From assembly GCF_000423465.1 (NCBI RefSeq), contig NZ_KE384020.1:923671-987670 (forward strand): DNA of 64,000 bases, written 5' to 3'. This DNA is from Propionicicella superfundia DSM 22317 (lineage in GTDB: Bacteria > Actinomycetota > Actinomycetes > Propionibacteriales > Propionibacteriaceae). Positions 1-8,718 of the stretch are shown piece after piece. Both the position numbers and the translations under genes were made by a program. Position 1 is the first letter of the stretch; every line of letters starts with the position of its first letter. Below the pieces are notes generated by a model. It ran no database searches. It worked only from the letters and a program-made list of their open reading frames with translations, and was not told where the DNA came from.

Positions 1-50
1 CTGTTCTCGTCGACCGCCGCCGTGGCTGTGGACAAGCCACGCCCGGTCCG

Positions 51-1736
51 TCACGACGGGTATGTGGGCTGCTGCAACGTCCCCGACAGGGCCGTCCAGC
101 GCTGATCGGCCACGAAGCGGCTGCATCGTCCCTCCCCGTCGCAGGCGATCAGGTCGGAGGAGTCGATGCGCGACGACGCCGCCACGACAGTCCCCGTGCG
201 GCTGCTCGGCAGGTTCTGATCGGTCACCATGGTCCCGGCGACGTCGGTGGTCACCACGCCGGCGGCGTCGCCGGAGTCGTAGGACACCGCAAGCGAGGAC
301 GCCCCGACCCACGCGACGTCCCGGGCATGCCGCGACGGACCCAGCCCGATGGACGTCAGGCCGCTGAGCCGGATCGTGCCGTCGGCTCGCTCCACCCGCA
401 GCAGCGCGAGACGGGACCCGCTGCCCGAACCCAGCACGACCGCGACACGCACGCCGTCGGGGCTGATCCGGAACGCACGGACGGTGCTCCCGGCGAGGTC
501 GGGAGCGGCCACCGCGACAGCTCGACCGTCCTGCCACACCGAGAATCCCCCGGCGTAGCTCCACAGCGCCCCGTCGCGCGCGTACTGCGGGCGGATCATG
601 TCGGCGCCGGTGCGGACGCGCTGGGCGGACTCCCCGCCGGTCGATCCCACCCACAGGTCTTTGCCGTTGACGACGACGGCGACGGTGGCCGCCTGCGCGT
701 CGACGGACAGCGACGTCGCACCGGACGGCTGCCACTGGACGGCGGTCGTGGTGAGCTCGCCGGACTCCTCGCTCACACGCACGAGGGACGCATCGTGCAG
801 ACCGAAGAGCTGTCGCGAGACCACATCGCTCACCGGGCTGAACCGGGTCAGGGACGTCGTCCGCAGCACGCCGTCGGCGTCCGTCTCGGCGATGTCGAGC
901 CGCGTCTCCCCGGCATACAGGCGGATGCCCTCGGTCTGGTCGAGGCCGGCCAGCGTCCAGGCGAGCTGCGCCGCCAGTCGCGACCGCGCGGTCGCCTCCA
1001 GCGACGCCGCGCCGGCCGACAGGCGGATGTCGACCACCCCGCCGCTGTCGGCCTCCGCCGAGTCGACCGTGATCCCGGCGTCGTCGGGCAGCGCCGAGGT
1101 GACGGCGGGCGCCAGCCACGCGCTCGGCCCGTCCAGCACCCCCGCCACGACGGCCGTGAGGTCGCGGGTCCCGCGGGGCACGACGATGGGGTCGGGGACG
1201 AGCACGTCGTCCTGCGCGCTGAGGAAGTACAGGTCGGCGGTCCGGTAGGCATTGCGGAACAGATAGTCGGAGACGAGGATCCCGCGTGGCGGACGTCCGA
1301 TCCGCCACTCGCCGCCCTCCTTGACGAGACCGAAGTCCTGGACCAGCGTCGTGGTCACCTGGGTGAACGTGCCCCGCGTGTCCACCTCGCCGACGAGGCG
1401 GGAGCGCAGGACCACCTCGTCACCGGTCGTGAGCGACGGGCTGCCCTCCTCATACACCTGGATTCCCGACTCGGGCTCCCACTGCGCCGCCGCCGCCGAG
1501 GTGAGGTACTGGCGGGCCGCGGTGTATCCCTGCTGGTAGGTGGCCGTCGCGTGAAGGAAGCCCTCCACGATCAACAGGGGCGACGCTCCCGGTGACGGCG
1601 GCTCGGGTGCGATCTCCACGCCGCCCTCCTGCTGCTCGTGCTGCTGATCGTGGTGGACGACGGGCCCGCTGGTCGGCAGCGTCGCGCATCCCGTCAGCAC
1701 CAGGGCCATCAGGATGACCCACAACGTCCGCTTCAT
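51..1736 (-). CDS. lpqB: LpqB family lipoprotein of the MtrAB system
   Basis: Lipoprotein of 561 residues. The N-terminus has a short signal peptide ending in a lipobox (LTGC, Cys17), so it should be anchored on the outer face of the membrane. A GerMN-like domain lies in the middle (roughly residues 190-290, with GIRLYAGETRLDI near its end) and the C-terminal half reads as a beta-propeller-like sensor region. In mycobacteria and corynebacteria LpqB interacts with the extracytoplasmic part of MtrB and tunes MtrA phosphorylation; that role is inferred here from family and position. Its start codon overlaps the stop of mtrB by four bases (ATGA), so it is the third gene of a minus-strand mtrA-mtrB-lpqB operon. 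The product is complete, with its stop at 51-53. Confidence 0.95.
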   Translation of the reverse strand: MKRTLWVILMALVLTGCATLPTSGPVVHHDQQHEQQEGGVEIAPEPPSPGASPLLIVEGFLHATATYQQGYTAARQYLTSAAAAQWEPESGIQVYEEGSPSLTTGDEVVLRSRLVGEVDTRGTFTQVTTTLVQDFGLVKEGGEWRIGRPPRGILVSDYLFRNAYRTADLYFLSAQDDVLVPDPIVVPRGTRDLTAVVAGVLDGPSAWLAPAVTSALPDDAGITVDSAEADSGGVVDIRLSAGAASLEATARSRLAAQLAWTLAGLDQTEGIRLYAGETRLDIAETDADGVLRTTSLTRFSPVSDVVSRQLFGLHDASLVRVSEESGELTTTAVQWQPSGATSLSVDAQAATVAVVVNGKDLWVGSTGGESAQRVRTGADMIRPQYARDGALWSYAGGFSVWQDGRAVAVAAPDLAGSTVRAFRISPDGVRVAVVLGSGSGSRLALLRVERADGTIRLSGLTSIGLGPSRHARDVAWVGASSLAVSYDSGDAAGVVTTDVAGTMVTDQNLPSSRTGTVVAASSRIDSSDLIACDGEGRCSRFVADQRWTALSGTLQQPTYPS

Positions 1737-3301
1737 ACCTGCTCACCTCCTGTCGGGGTGTCCGCGGGGACGATGGGCAGCGGTGAACCGGTCAGCGTGC
1801 CCCCGGCCTTGCGCGGCAGCGTGAGGCGGAACTGCGCCCCGCGGCGCGGACGTCCCCAGGCGTTGAGCCAGCCGCCGTGCAGACGGGCGTCCTCGAGCGC
1901 GATCGCCAGCCCCAATCCCGTGCCGCCGACGAGGCGAGCACGTGACGGATCGGCCCGCCAGAACCGATTGAACACCTGCTGGGACTGCGAGGCGAAGAAC
2001 CCGACGCCGTGGTCGCGCACCACGAGCGCCACGGCGTTGTCGTCGCGCGCGAGGCGCACGTCGATCGGGTGTCCCTCACCGTGTTCGATGGCGTTGTCGA
2101 TGAGGTTGCGGACGATCCGCCGGATGCGACGCGGGTCGCACTCGACCAGCAGCGGACCCGGCGCGTCCAGCCGGACCTCGCTCCCGAAGCGGTCGGCGAA
2201 CGTCGACTGGGAGGCGATCTCACCCCGGACCAGCTCTGTGAGGTCGACGACCTCGGTGCTCAGGTCGGCGACGCCGGCGTCGAAGCGGGAGATCTCCAGC
2301 AGATCGGTCAGCAGTCCCTCGAACCGGTCGAGCTCGGCGTCCAGGAGCTCGACGGACCTCCGGGCCACCGGATCGAAATGGTCCCTGGCCTCGTGCAGCA
2401 CGTCCGACGCCATGCGGATGGTGGTCAGCGGCGTGCGCAGTTCGTGCGACACGTCGGACACGAACCGCTGCTGCACCTGGGACAGGTTCTCCAGTTGCGT
2501 GATCTGCCGGGCGAGCTCGCTGGCCATGTGGTTCATGGACGTGGCCAGCAGCGCGAGATCGTCGGTGCCCTTCGCCTGCACACGTTCGCTGAGGTGTCCG
2601 GCCGCGATGCGTTCCGCCGCCATCCGGGCCGCCCGGACCGGAGCGAGGATCTGGCGCACCTGCACGTACATGAAGACCCCCAGCACGGCCATGATGACCG
2701 CGCCGACGGTGAAGACCGCACTCTGGACGACCTGCAGCGTCTGGATCTCCTGCGTCATGGGGAAGACGAAGAAGACCTGATACGACTCGCCGGTGGTCGC
2801 CGTGAGGGACCCGGCGATCGCCAACGCGGGCGCGGCGGCACGGCCGTCGGTGAAGCGCGCCTCGGTGGGCGTCACCCACAGTCCGTCCCCGGCGGTGACC
2901 TCGGAACGCAGAGCCTCCGGCACGCTGGCCGGGTCGAGGCCGGCCGACACGATGTCCGACACCGGCCCGCGGACCAGCACGAGGTATTGCCCGCCCACGC
3001 TTCCCCGATTGGCGGCGTCCTGCGCCACCTGGGTGAGCCGCTCGTTGACGCCGACGCCCTCGTCGGCGGCCCGGAGCTGCTGCTGGAGCGTCCCGAGGGC
3101 GACCGACGCCTCGGCAAGGCTCGACTTCTGCTTGCCCTCCAGGACGCCGCTGGTGATCTGTTGCAGGAGGAGCCACCCTCCGACGGTGAGCACGACGATG
3201 AGCCCGACCGACGTCGCCGCCACGACGCGCAGCGGCAGGGAACTCCGCCAGACGGCCACGGCCCTCCGCAGGATCGTCCGGGGCCGGAGCGAGCGCTTCA
3301 T
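1733..3301 (-). CDS. mtrB: MtrB sensor histidine kinase
   Basis: Membrane histidine kinase of 522 residues that phosphorylates MtrA and controls cell-wall and division genes in Actinobacteria. TM1 is at about 27-48, the extracytoplasmic sensor at 50-190 and TM2 at about 193-215. HAMP follows to about 265, and the dimerisation/phosphoacceptor motif SHELRTPLTTI has its His at 286. Catalytic-domain motifs are present: N box (RNLIDNAIEHG), G1 (DHGVGF) and G2 (GGTGLGLAIA). Its ATG overlaps the stop of mtrA (ATGA) and its stop overlaps the start of lpqB, so the three are translationally coupled. Nothing looks truncated. Confidence 0.97.
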   Translation of the reverse strand: MKRSLRPRTILRRAVAVWRSSLPLRVVAATSVGLIVVLTVGGWLLLQQITSGVLEGKQKSSLAEASVALGTLQQQLRAADEGVGVNERLTQVAQDAANRGSVGGQYLVLVRGPVSDIVSAGLDPASVPEALRSEVTAGDGLWVTPTEARFTDGRAAAPALAIAGSLTATTGESYQVFFVFPMTQEIQTLQVVQSAVFTVGAVIMAVLGVFMYVQVRQILAPVRAARMAAERIAAGHLSERVQAKGTDDLALLATSMNHMASELARQITQLENLSQVQQRFVSDVSHELRTPLTTIRMASDVLHEARDHFDPVARRSVELLDAELDRFEGLLTDLLEISRFDAGVADLSTEVVDLTELVRGEIASQSTFADRFGSEVRLDAPGPLLVECDPRRIRRIVRNLIDNAIEHGEGHPIDVRLARDDNAVALVVRDHGVGFFASQSQQVFNRFWRADPSRARLVGGTGLGLAIALEDARLHGGWLNAWGRPRRGAQFRLTLPRKAGGTLTGSPLPIVPADTPTGGEQV

Positions 3302-4008
3302 GCGAGGCTGACGTCACCCGCGCGGTAGCCGACACCGCGCACCGTCACGACGATCTCGGGATGCTCGGGGTCACGCTCGATCTTCGACCGCAGCCGCTGC
3401 ACGTGAACGTTCACGAGCCGCGTGTCGGCCGCGTGCTGGTACCCCCACACCTCCTCCAGCAGACCCTCGCGCGTGAAGGCGTGTCGAGGCCTGCGGGCGA
3501 GCGCCAGCAGGAGGTCGAACTCGAGCGGCGTGAGGTTGATGACGTGATCGCGCCGCTTGACCTCGTGGCCGATCACGTCGATCACGAGATCCCCGATACG
3601 CACGAAGTGCTGGTCGCTCGACAACCGCCGCAGACGGGCCCGGACCCGTGCGACGAGCTCCTTGCTCTTGAACGGCTTCGACACATAGTCGTCGGCCCCG
3701 GCCGTGAGCCCCTCGACGATGTCGGAGGTGTCGGACTTGGCCGTGAGCATGACGATGGGGACACCCGACTCGGCACGGATCTCTCGGCACACCTCCACGC
3801 CGCTGAGGCCGGGCAGCATCACATCCAGCAGGACGAGGTCGGCGTGGAACTCCCGGAAGGAGCGCAGCGCATCGGTGCCGGTCGCGCACCAGGCGGTCGA
3901 GAACCCCTCCTGCTGCAGCACCAACTGGAGCATCTCGGACACGCGCGGGTCGTCGTCCACGACAAGAATGCGAGGACGGACCCCGCTCGGATCATTCACC
4001 ACGCTCAC
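3298..4008 (-). CDS. mtrA: MtrA response regulator (OmpR/PhoB family)
   Basis: Response regulator of 236 residues. The receiver domain carries the acidic triad DDD (18-20), phosphoacceptor Asp62 in LLDVMLPG, the conserved Thr in MLTAKSD and Lys in SKPFKSKEL. A winged-helix DNA-binding domain follows (about 140-232, ending VVTVRGVGYRAG). MtrA is an essential or near-essential regulator of dnaA, ripA and other envelope genes in relatives. The start is a GTG at 4006-4008; the only nearby ATG is out of frame. First gene of the mtrA-mtrB-lpqB operon. Confidence 0.96.
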   Translation of the reverse strand: MSVVNDPSGVRPRILVVDDDPRVSEMLQLVLQQEGFSTAWCATGTDALRSFREFHADLVLLDVMLPGLSGVEVCREIRAESGVPIVMLTAKSDTSDIVEGLTAGADDYVSKPFKSKELVARVRARLRRLSSDQHFVRIGDLVIDVIGHEVKRRDHVINLTPLEFDLLLALARRPRHAFTREGLLEEVWGYQHAADTRLVNVHVQRLRSKIERDPEHPEIVVTVRGVGYRAGDVSLA

Positions 4009-4108
4009 TCCAGGTCGAACGTGTCGTCAGTGTAGCCCGGCCCCCGCCCGCGGACCGGGAGGCCGGGCACCATCCCCCGCGGCCGCGGACGGGGAAGAGC
4101 TCACGGAC

Positions 4109-4666
4109 TCACACCTCCGGGGAGAAGCGGAAGGCCCGAATGATCTGCACCAGGCCCATCACGAGCAGCGTGATGCCGAGCAGCCACCACAGGACGACCG
4201 CGCCCCACAGCGGCGAGAACAGCAGCACGATGCCGCCCAGCACGCTGACGGCGGCGTAGAAGACGGTCCATCCCTTCGCGGTGGACGCCTGCAGCATGGT
4301 GAGGGCGACGATGCCGTCGACGATCCACACGACGCCGACCACGATGCCGAGCAGGAGCGCCAGCCATGCCGCCGCGGCGCCCAGGTTCGACAGCATCACG
4401 ACGCCGGCGACGATGTACAGCACGCCGAGCAGGATGTGGCCCGTCCGTGCCCAGCCCCCCATCGTCTTCGCGAAGACGCCCATCCCGGCGTACACCAGAC
4501 CGGCGCAGATCGCGTACACCGCGATGATGGCGGCGACGACCATCGCGGTCTTCCCGGGCCACAGCAGGATGAGGAGGCCGATGACCGCGGCGATGGCGCC
4601 GCCGACGCCCAGCAGGATCCTGATGCCGCTCACGGCCTTCGCGGCCAGTGTCGTGTCTTCGCTCAT
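4109..4666 (-). CDS. DUF308 (HdeD-like) membrane protein
   Basis: Small polytopic membrane protein of 185 residues with about six hydrophobic helices in three repeated pairs, as in the DUF308/HdeD family (GVGGAIAAVIGLLILLWPG, MLSNLGAAAAWLALLLGIVV). HdeD of E. coli is linked to acid resistance, but members of this family in Actinobacteria have no settled function. It is a stand-alone minus-strand gene upstream of the mtrA operon, with about 145 bp to the divergent operon that starts at 4812. Family call is firm; physiological role unknown. Confidence 0.85.
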   Translation of the reverse strand: MSEDTTLAAKAVSGIRILLGVGGAIAAVIGLLILLWPGKTAMVVAAIIAVYAICAGLVYAGMGVFAKTMGGWARTGHILLGVLYIVAGVVMLSNLGAAAAWLALLLGIVVGVVWIVDGIVALTMLQASTAKGWTVFYAAVSVLGGIVLLFSPLWGAVVLWWLLGITLLVMGLVQIIRAFRFSPEV

Positions 4667-4811
4667 GTCCCGATCCCCTCGCTCGTTTCTGCTCCCAATC
4701 CTGTCTTGAGCCTAGTCGCGCCGGGTATTCGAGGGATACCCACGTGGACCGCCGCGCGGGAGTGACGACGAAACAGGCCGCGATCCCTCCCCTCATGCCA
4801 GACTGGAGCGC

Positions 4812-5846
4812 GTGCAAAGGACGAGGAAGACGCTGCTGGACGCGGCGAGCGTGGCCCTCATCCCGCTCCGGCCGCTGTCGATCGGCGAGATCCTCGACGG
4901 CGCCTTCCTCATCGTCCGCCGCAACGCCCGCTCGCTCCTGGGGCTGCCGCTGGTCATGGTGTCGGGAATATCGCTCGTCGTCGCGGCGAGTTCCTTGATC
5001 ACCCTGCTGCTCGGCGAGTTCGCCGGGGAGGCCGTGTCGATCATCGTCATGGTGCTGCAGGCCCTGGTCGTCGGCGCGTTCGCGGCCGGGACGCTGATCT
5101 GGCTCTCCGGCCTGCTCACCCGCGCCGCCATCATCACCGTCATGGGCGAGGGGTTCGCTCCCCCGGTGACCCTCACCCTCCGCCAGGGGTTGCGCTACGC
5201 CGGGCCGATGTTCGCCCTGACCGTCCTCATCGCCGGGATACTGTCCCTCCTGCAGAGCGTCGCCAGCATTCTCAGCCTGCTCCTTTCGGGCGTCCTCCTC
5301 ACGCTGCCGGCCGCCGACGACGAGCTCACCGTCCTTCTCCAGTCGATCGTCGCGGTCGTCATCTCGGTTCTCGTCACGTGCTGGCTCGTGTCCTGGCTCT
5401 CGGTCGCCATCCCGGTGTACGTCGCCGAGGGACGGATGGCCCCCGACTGGGTGGGGCAGGGCCGACGGCCGACCAATGTCGTGGCCGCCGTGCTGCGGTC
5501 CTTCGCGCTCGTCGGGTGGCGCAACTCGTTCCGGGTCGCGCTGGTGCTCACCGCGGCCGTGTGCCTGCTGCTGCTGACCGTGGCCTTCGTGTTCGTCGGG
5601 ATCTACGGGATCCTGCTGCTGTTCCTGTACTCCGTGCAGATGTCCGAGGCGTCGGCGATGCTCTCGCTCTATGCAGGCGTCGGGGGGATCATCGCCGGGG
5701 TGATCGCGGCGGCGAGCCTGGGGATCGCCTATCTGTCCGCGCTGCAGACGCTGCTGTACCTTGATCTGCGGATGCGCCGCGAAGGGCTCGATCTGGCGCT
5801 GCGGTTCACTGTCGTCCCCGTTCCCGAGCCCGAGAGGACGCTGTGA
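4812..5846 (+). CDS. multi-pass membrane protein heading a DUF4129/DUF4350/MoxR/DUF58 operon
   Basis: Integral membrane protein of 344 residues with about six hydrophobic spans (for example ISLVVAASSLITLLLGEFAG and LVLTAAVCLLLLTVAFVFVG) and the N-terminal signature RPLSIGEILDGAFLIVRRN, typical of actinobacterial proteins annotated as glycerophosphoryl diester phosphodiesterase membrane-domain proteins. No catalytic residues are visible. Start is GTG 4812. The stop overlaps the GTG start of the next gene (GTGA at 5843-5846), so it is the first gene of a coupled five-gene operon reaching 10008. Function unknown; the context suggests assembly or quality control of an envelope complex together with the MoxR ATPase. 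Confidence 0.85.
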   Translation: MQRTRKTLLDAASVALIPLRPLSIGEILDGAFLIVRRNARSLLGLPLVMVSGISLVVAASSLITLLLGEFAGEAVSIIVMVLQALVVGAFAAGTLIWLSGLLTRAAIITVMGEGFAPPVTLTLRQGLRYAGPMFALTVLIAGILSLLQSVASILSLLLSGVLLTLPAADDELTVLLQSIVAVVISVLVTCWLVSWLSVAIPVYVAEGRMAPDWVGQGRRPTNVVAAVLRSFALVGWRNSFRVALVLTAAVCLLLLTVAFVFVGIYGILLLFLYSVQMSEASAMLSLYAGVGGIIAGVIAAASLGIAYLSALQTLLYLDLRMRREGLDLALRFTVVPVPEPERTL

Positions 5847-6535
5847 CGATGCCCCTCGCCCCGGGCGCGGTCCTCCGCGTGCTGCAGGTGCTGCCGCTGT
5901 CCCCTCCCATTCAGATCGACAGGGGCGAGGCGCAGCGGCGCGCCGACGAGGAGCTCTCCAAGGCGAAGTACAGCCACATGCCCGAGTGGCTCACGCAGAT
6001 CATCGAGTGGGCGCAGCGGACCCTGGAGAACATCGTGAGGACGGTCGTCGGGGGGCCGGGGTCCGGCGGCGGCGTGAGCTGGGGGCTGGTGGCCCTCGTC
6101 CTCGTGCTGCTGGGTGTGGTGGCGCTCGTCGTCTGGCGCGTGGGGCTGCCGCGCTGGCGGCAGGTGGCGCGCCCCGATGCCGAGGTGGACGTCGATCAGT
6201 CGGTCATGCCCGTGACCTACCGCGACCGCGCCGAGGCGGCTGCGGCACGGGGCGACTACCGCACGGCGATCCGCGAGCGTTTCCGGGCGATCGTCCGTGA
6301 GCTGGAGTTCCGCACGATCATCGCGCCCCGTCCCTCGCGGACCGCGTTCGAAGCGGCCGCTGCGGCGGCGCGCGAGCTGCCGCACGCGACGGATCCCTTG
6401 TACACGGCGGCCGAGCTGTTCTCGGCGGTGATGTACGGCGACAGGGCGGGCACCCCGGCGGGTTGGCAGCAGATCCTGGACGCCGAGCGCGCCGTCCACG
6501 CCGCCGCCGACGAGCCTGCGGGAGTGGCGTCGTGA
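5843..6535 (+). CDS. DUF4129 domain membrane protein
   Basis: Protein of 230 residues. The N-terminal segment is predicted extracytoplasmic (RGEAQRRADEELSKAKY), there is one strong TM helix at about 83-104 (WGLVALVLVLLGVVALVVW), and the cytoplasmic C-terminal domain is of the DUF4129 type (ERFRAIVRELEFRTIIAPRPSRTA is its hallmark stretch). DUF4129 proteins commonly sit beside MoxR, DUF58 and transglutaminase-like genes in Actinobacteria. GTG start overlaps the previous stop, and its own stop overlaps the GTG of the DUF4350 gene. Biochemical role unknown. Confidence 0.88.
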   Translation: MTMPLAPGAVLRVLQVLPLSPPIQIDRGEAQRRADEELSKAKYSHMPEWLTQIIEWAQRTLENIVRTVVGGPGSGGGVSWGLVALVLVLLGVVALVVWRVGLPRWRQVARPDAEVDVDQSVMPVTYRDRAEAAAARGDYRTAIRERFRAIVRELEFRTIIAPRPSRTAFEAAAAAARELPHATDPLYTAAELFSAVMYGDRAGTPAGWQQILDAERAVHAAADEPAGVAS

Positions 6536-7740
6536 CCGCCACACAGACTCCGGCGCCTTCCGGGCAGGCGCCCGCTGCCGCCTCGTCCCCGGCTCCGGGC
6601 GCGGCCCCTCCCCCGACGCGCCCGTCGCGGCGCTGGCTGCGGTGGGTGGCCGGGGTGGTGGTCGCCCTGCTGTGCGTCGTGGCGATGCTGGTCGTGCTGG
6701 CGGGCGGCTCGAAGGGCGGTGCGTCCGATCCGCGCAACCGCGGCGACGCGGGCACCGCCGCCCTGGTCGCGCTGCTGGGCGACGAGGGGGTGACGGTCAG
6801 CGTCCATGATGCGACGACCGCGCCGTCGGCGCTCGGGGGCTCCACGGTCGTCCTGTCGGGGGCCTATCTCGGCGCAGACGGGCTCGCCCGGGTGCTCGAT
6901 CAGCGGCCGGCCCGTGTGGTCCTGCTCGGGTACGGATCCGACGAGCTGACGGCCGCGGGGATCCCCGTGCGGGACTCGCTCGCCTCGGGGGCGCTGCGCG
7001 AACCCGGCTGCGCGCACCCCGTCGCGACCGCGGCGGGGAGCGTCGTGGTGGAGGCGTCGCTGGGCTACGTGCCCGGCACGGCCGATCCGCGGCCCGAACA
7101 GGCATGCTACGGCTCGGCGGACGGCCGTGGATCGGCCTTCCTCGAGTACGTCCTGCGGGGCGTCGCCGTCGATGTCGTCGCCGGCGGGCTGGCCAACGAC
7201 GATCTCCGATCGGTCGGTGGCGTCGTCCGGGGCAACGCGGCGTTCGGCCTGCGTCTGCTGGGGCAGCAGCCCGAGCTCGTGTGGTGGGTCGTCTCCGCGC
7301 CTCCCGACGCCGCGGGAGGCGGGAACCTCGACGCACCGTCCCTGGTCCCCGCGCGGGTCGGTCTGTTCCTCCTCGCCACCGTTCCGCTGCTGTTCGTGGT
7401 CGCCGTGTGGCGCGGCCGGCGGCTCGGCCCGATCCTCACCGAGAGGCTGCCGGTCGTCGTCCCCGCGTCGGAGACCGTGGAGGGGCACGGACGCCTGTAC
7501 CACCGGCTGAAGGCGTACGACACCGCCGCGGTCCACCTGCGGCGCGGCACCGTGGACCGGCTCGCCCGGCGCTTCGGGACGCCCGACACCGAGCAGCTCG
7601 TCGGCATCGTCGCCGACTGCACCACCCTTTCCGCGCAGGACGTCGCGCACGCCCTCACCGGACCGGCCCCTCAGACCGAAACCGACCTGTGGAACCTCAG
7701 GAACACCCTCGCCCGCATCGAGCAGGAGGCACGATCGTGA
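6532..7740 (+). CDS. DUF4350 domain membrane protein
   Basis: Protein of 402 residues starting at GTG 6532. A Pro/Ala-rich N-terminus is followed by a TM helix (about 37-57), a soluble domain of the DUF4350 type with glutamine-amidotransferase-like Rossmann character (RVVLLGYGSDELTAAGIP, residues about 122-140), a second TM near 275-295 (VGLFLLATVPLLFVVAVW) and a cytoplasmic C-terminal tail. It overlaps both neighbours by four bases. Presumably it acts with the adjacent DUF4129 protein and MoxR; no enzymatic residues can be asserted. Confidence 0.87.
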   Translation: MTATQTPAPSGQAPAAASSPAPGAAPPPTRPSRRWLRWVAGVVVALLCVVAMLVVLAGGSKGGASDPRNRGDAGTAALVALLGDEGVTVSVHDATTAPSALGGSTVVLSGAYLGADGLARVLDQRPARVVLLGYGSDELTAAGIPVRDSLASGALREPGCAHPVATAAGSVVVEASLGYVPGTADPRPEQACYGSADGRGSAFLEYVLRGVAVDVVAGGLANDDLRSVGGVVRGNAAFGLRLLGQQPELVWWVVSAPPDAAGGGNLDAPSLVPARVGLFLLATVPLLFVVAVWRGRRLGPILTERLPVVVPASETVEGHGRLYHRLKAYDTAAVHLRRGTVDRLARRFGTPDTEQLVGIVADCTTLSAQDVAHALTGPAPQTETDLWNLRNTLARIEQEARS

Positions 7741-8717
7741 CCAGCACCCCGCAACCGTCCCCCGCCGCCGAGCGCGCGCGCTCCGCGCTCGGAGCCCTGC
7801 GCGCCGAGGTGGCCAAGGCCGTCGTCGGGCAGGAGACAGCCGTCTTCTCGCTGGTCATCTGCCTGATGTGCCGCGGCCACATCCTGCTGGAGGGGCTGCC
7901 GGGAACGGCGAAGACGCTGCTGGTCCGGGCGTTCTCCACGGCGCTGCGCATCGAGACCGCCCGCGTCCAGTTCACCCCCGACCTCATGCCCGGCGACATC
8001 ACCGGCTCGCTGATCTACGACTCGCGGACGGCGGAGTTCACCTTCCGGGAAGGCCCGGTGTTCACGAACCTGCTGCTCGCCGACGAGATCAACCGGACGC
8101 CGCCGAAGACGCAGTCGGCGTTGCTGGAGGCCATGGAGGAGCGGCAGGTCACCGTCGACGGGACGCCCCGGGTCCTTCCCGACCCCTTCATCGTGGCCGC
8201 CACGCAGAACCCGGTCGAGTTCGAGGGGACGTACCCGCTTCCCGAGGCACAGCTCGACCGCTTCCTGATGAAGATCCGCATCGATCTGCCGCAGCGGGCC
8301 GAGGAGGTGGAGATCCTGAACCGGCACGCGCAGGGCTTCGACCCGCGTGACCTGGGCGCCGCGGGTCTCGTCCCGGTCGCCTCGGCCGACGACCTCGCGC
8401 TCGCCCGCCAGGAGATGCGCAGCGTTCAGATCCACCCGGCGATCCTCGGGTACATCGTCGACATCGCTCGCGCGTCGCGCACGTCGCCGTCGCTGGCGAT
8501 CGGCGTCTCTCCGCGCGGGGCGACGGCACTGCTCAACACGGCCCGCGCCTGGGCCTGGCTGTCCGGGCGCGCCTACGTCACCCCCGACGACGTCAAGGCG
8601 CTGGCGTTCCCCACGCTGCGCCACCGGGTCTCGCTGCGGGCGGAGGCCGAGCTCGACGGGGCGACCGCCGACTCCGTCATCGAGTCGATCCTCGCGACGG
8701 TCCCCGTCCCCCGCTGA
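7737..8717 (+). CDS. MoxR-family AAA+ ATPase (first module)
   Basis: AAA+ ATPase of 326 residues in the MoxR clade. Walker A is GLPGTAKT (about residues 52-59), Walker B LLADEIN, and sensor 1 is in ATQNPVEFEGTYPLPEAQ. The C-terminal lid carries the SPRGATALLNTARA motif. MoxR ATPases act as chaperones for metal-centre or envelope complexes and usually work with a VWA or DUF58 partner; the DUF58 gene follows after one base. GTG start overlaps the previous gene. This copy differs clearly from the second MoxR at 61490-62554. Confidence 0.94.
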   Translation: MTSTPQPSPAAERARSALGALRAEVAKAVVGQETAVFSLVICLMCRGHILLEGLPGTAKTLLVRAFSTALRIETARVQFTPDLMPGDITGSLIYDSRTAEFTFREGPVFTNLLLADEINRTPPKTQSALLEAMEERQVTVDGTPRVLPDPFIVAATQNPVEFEGTYPLPEAQLDRFLMKIRIDLPQRAEEVEILNRHAQGFDPRDLGAAGLVPVASADDLALARQEMRSVQIHPAILGYIVDIARASRTSPSLAIGVSPRGATALLNTARAWAWLSGRAYVTPDDVKALAFPTLRHRVSLRAEAELDGATADSVIESILATVPVPR

Positions 8718-8718
8718 G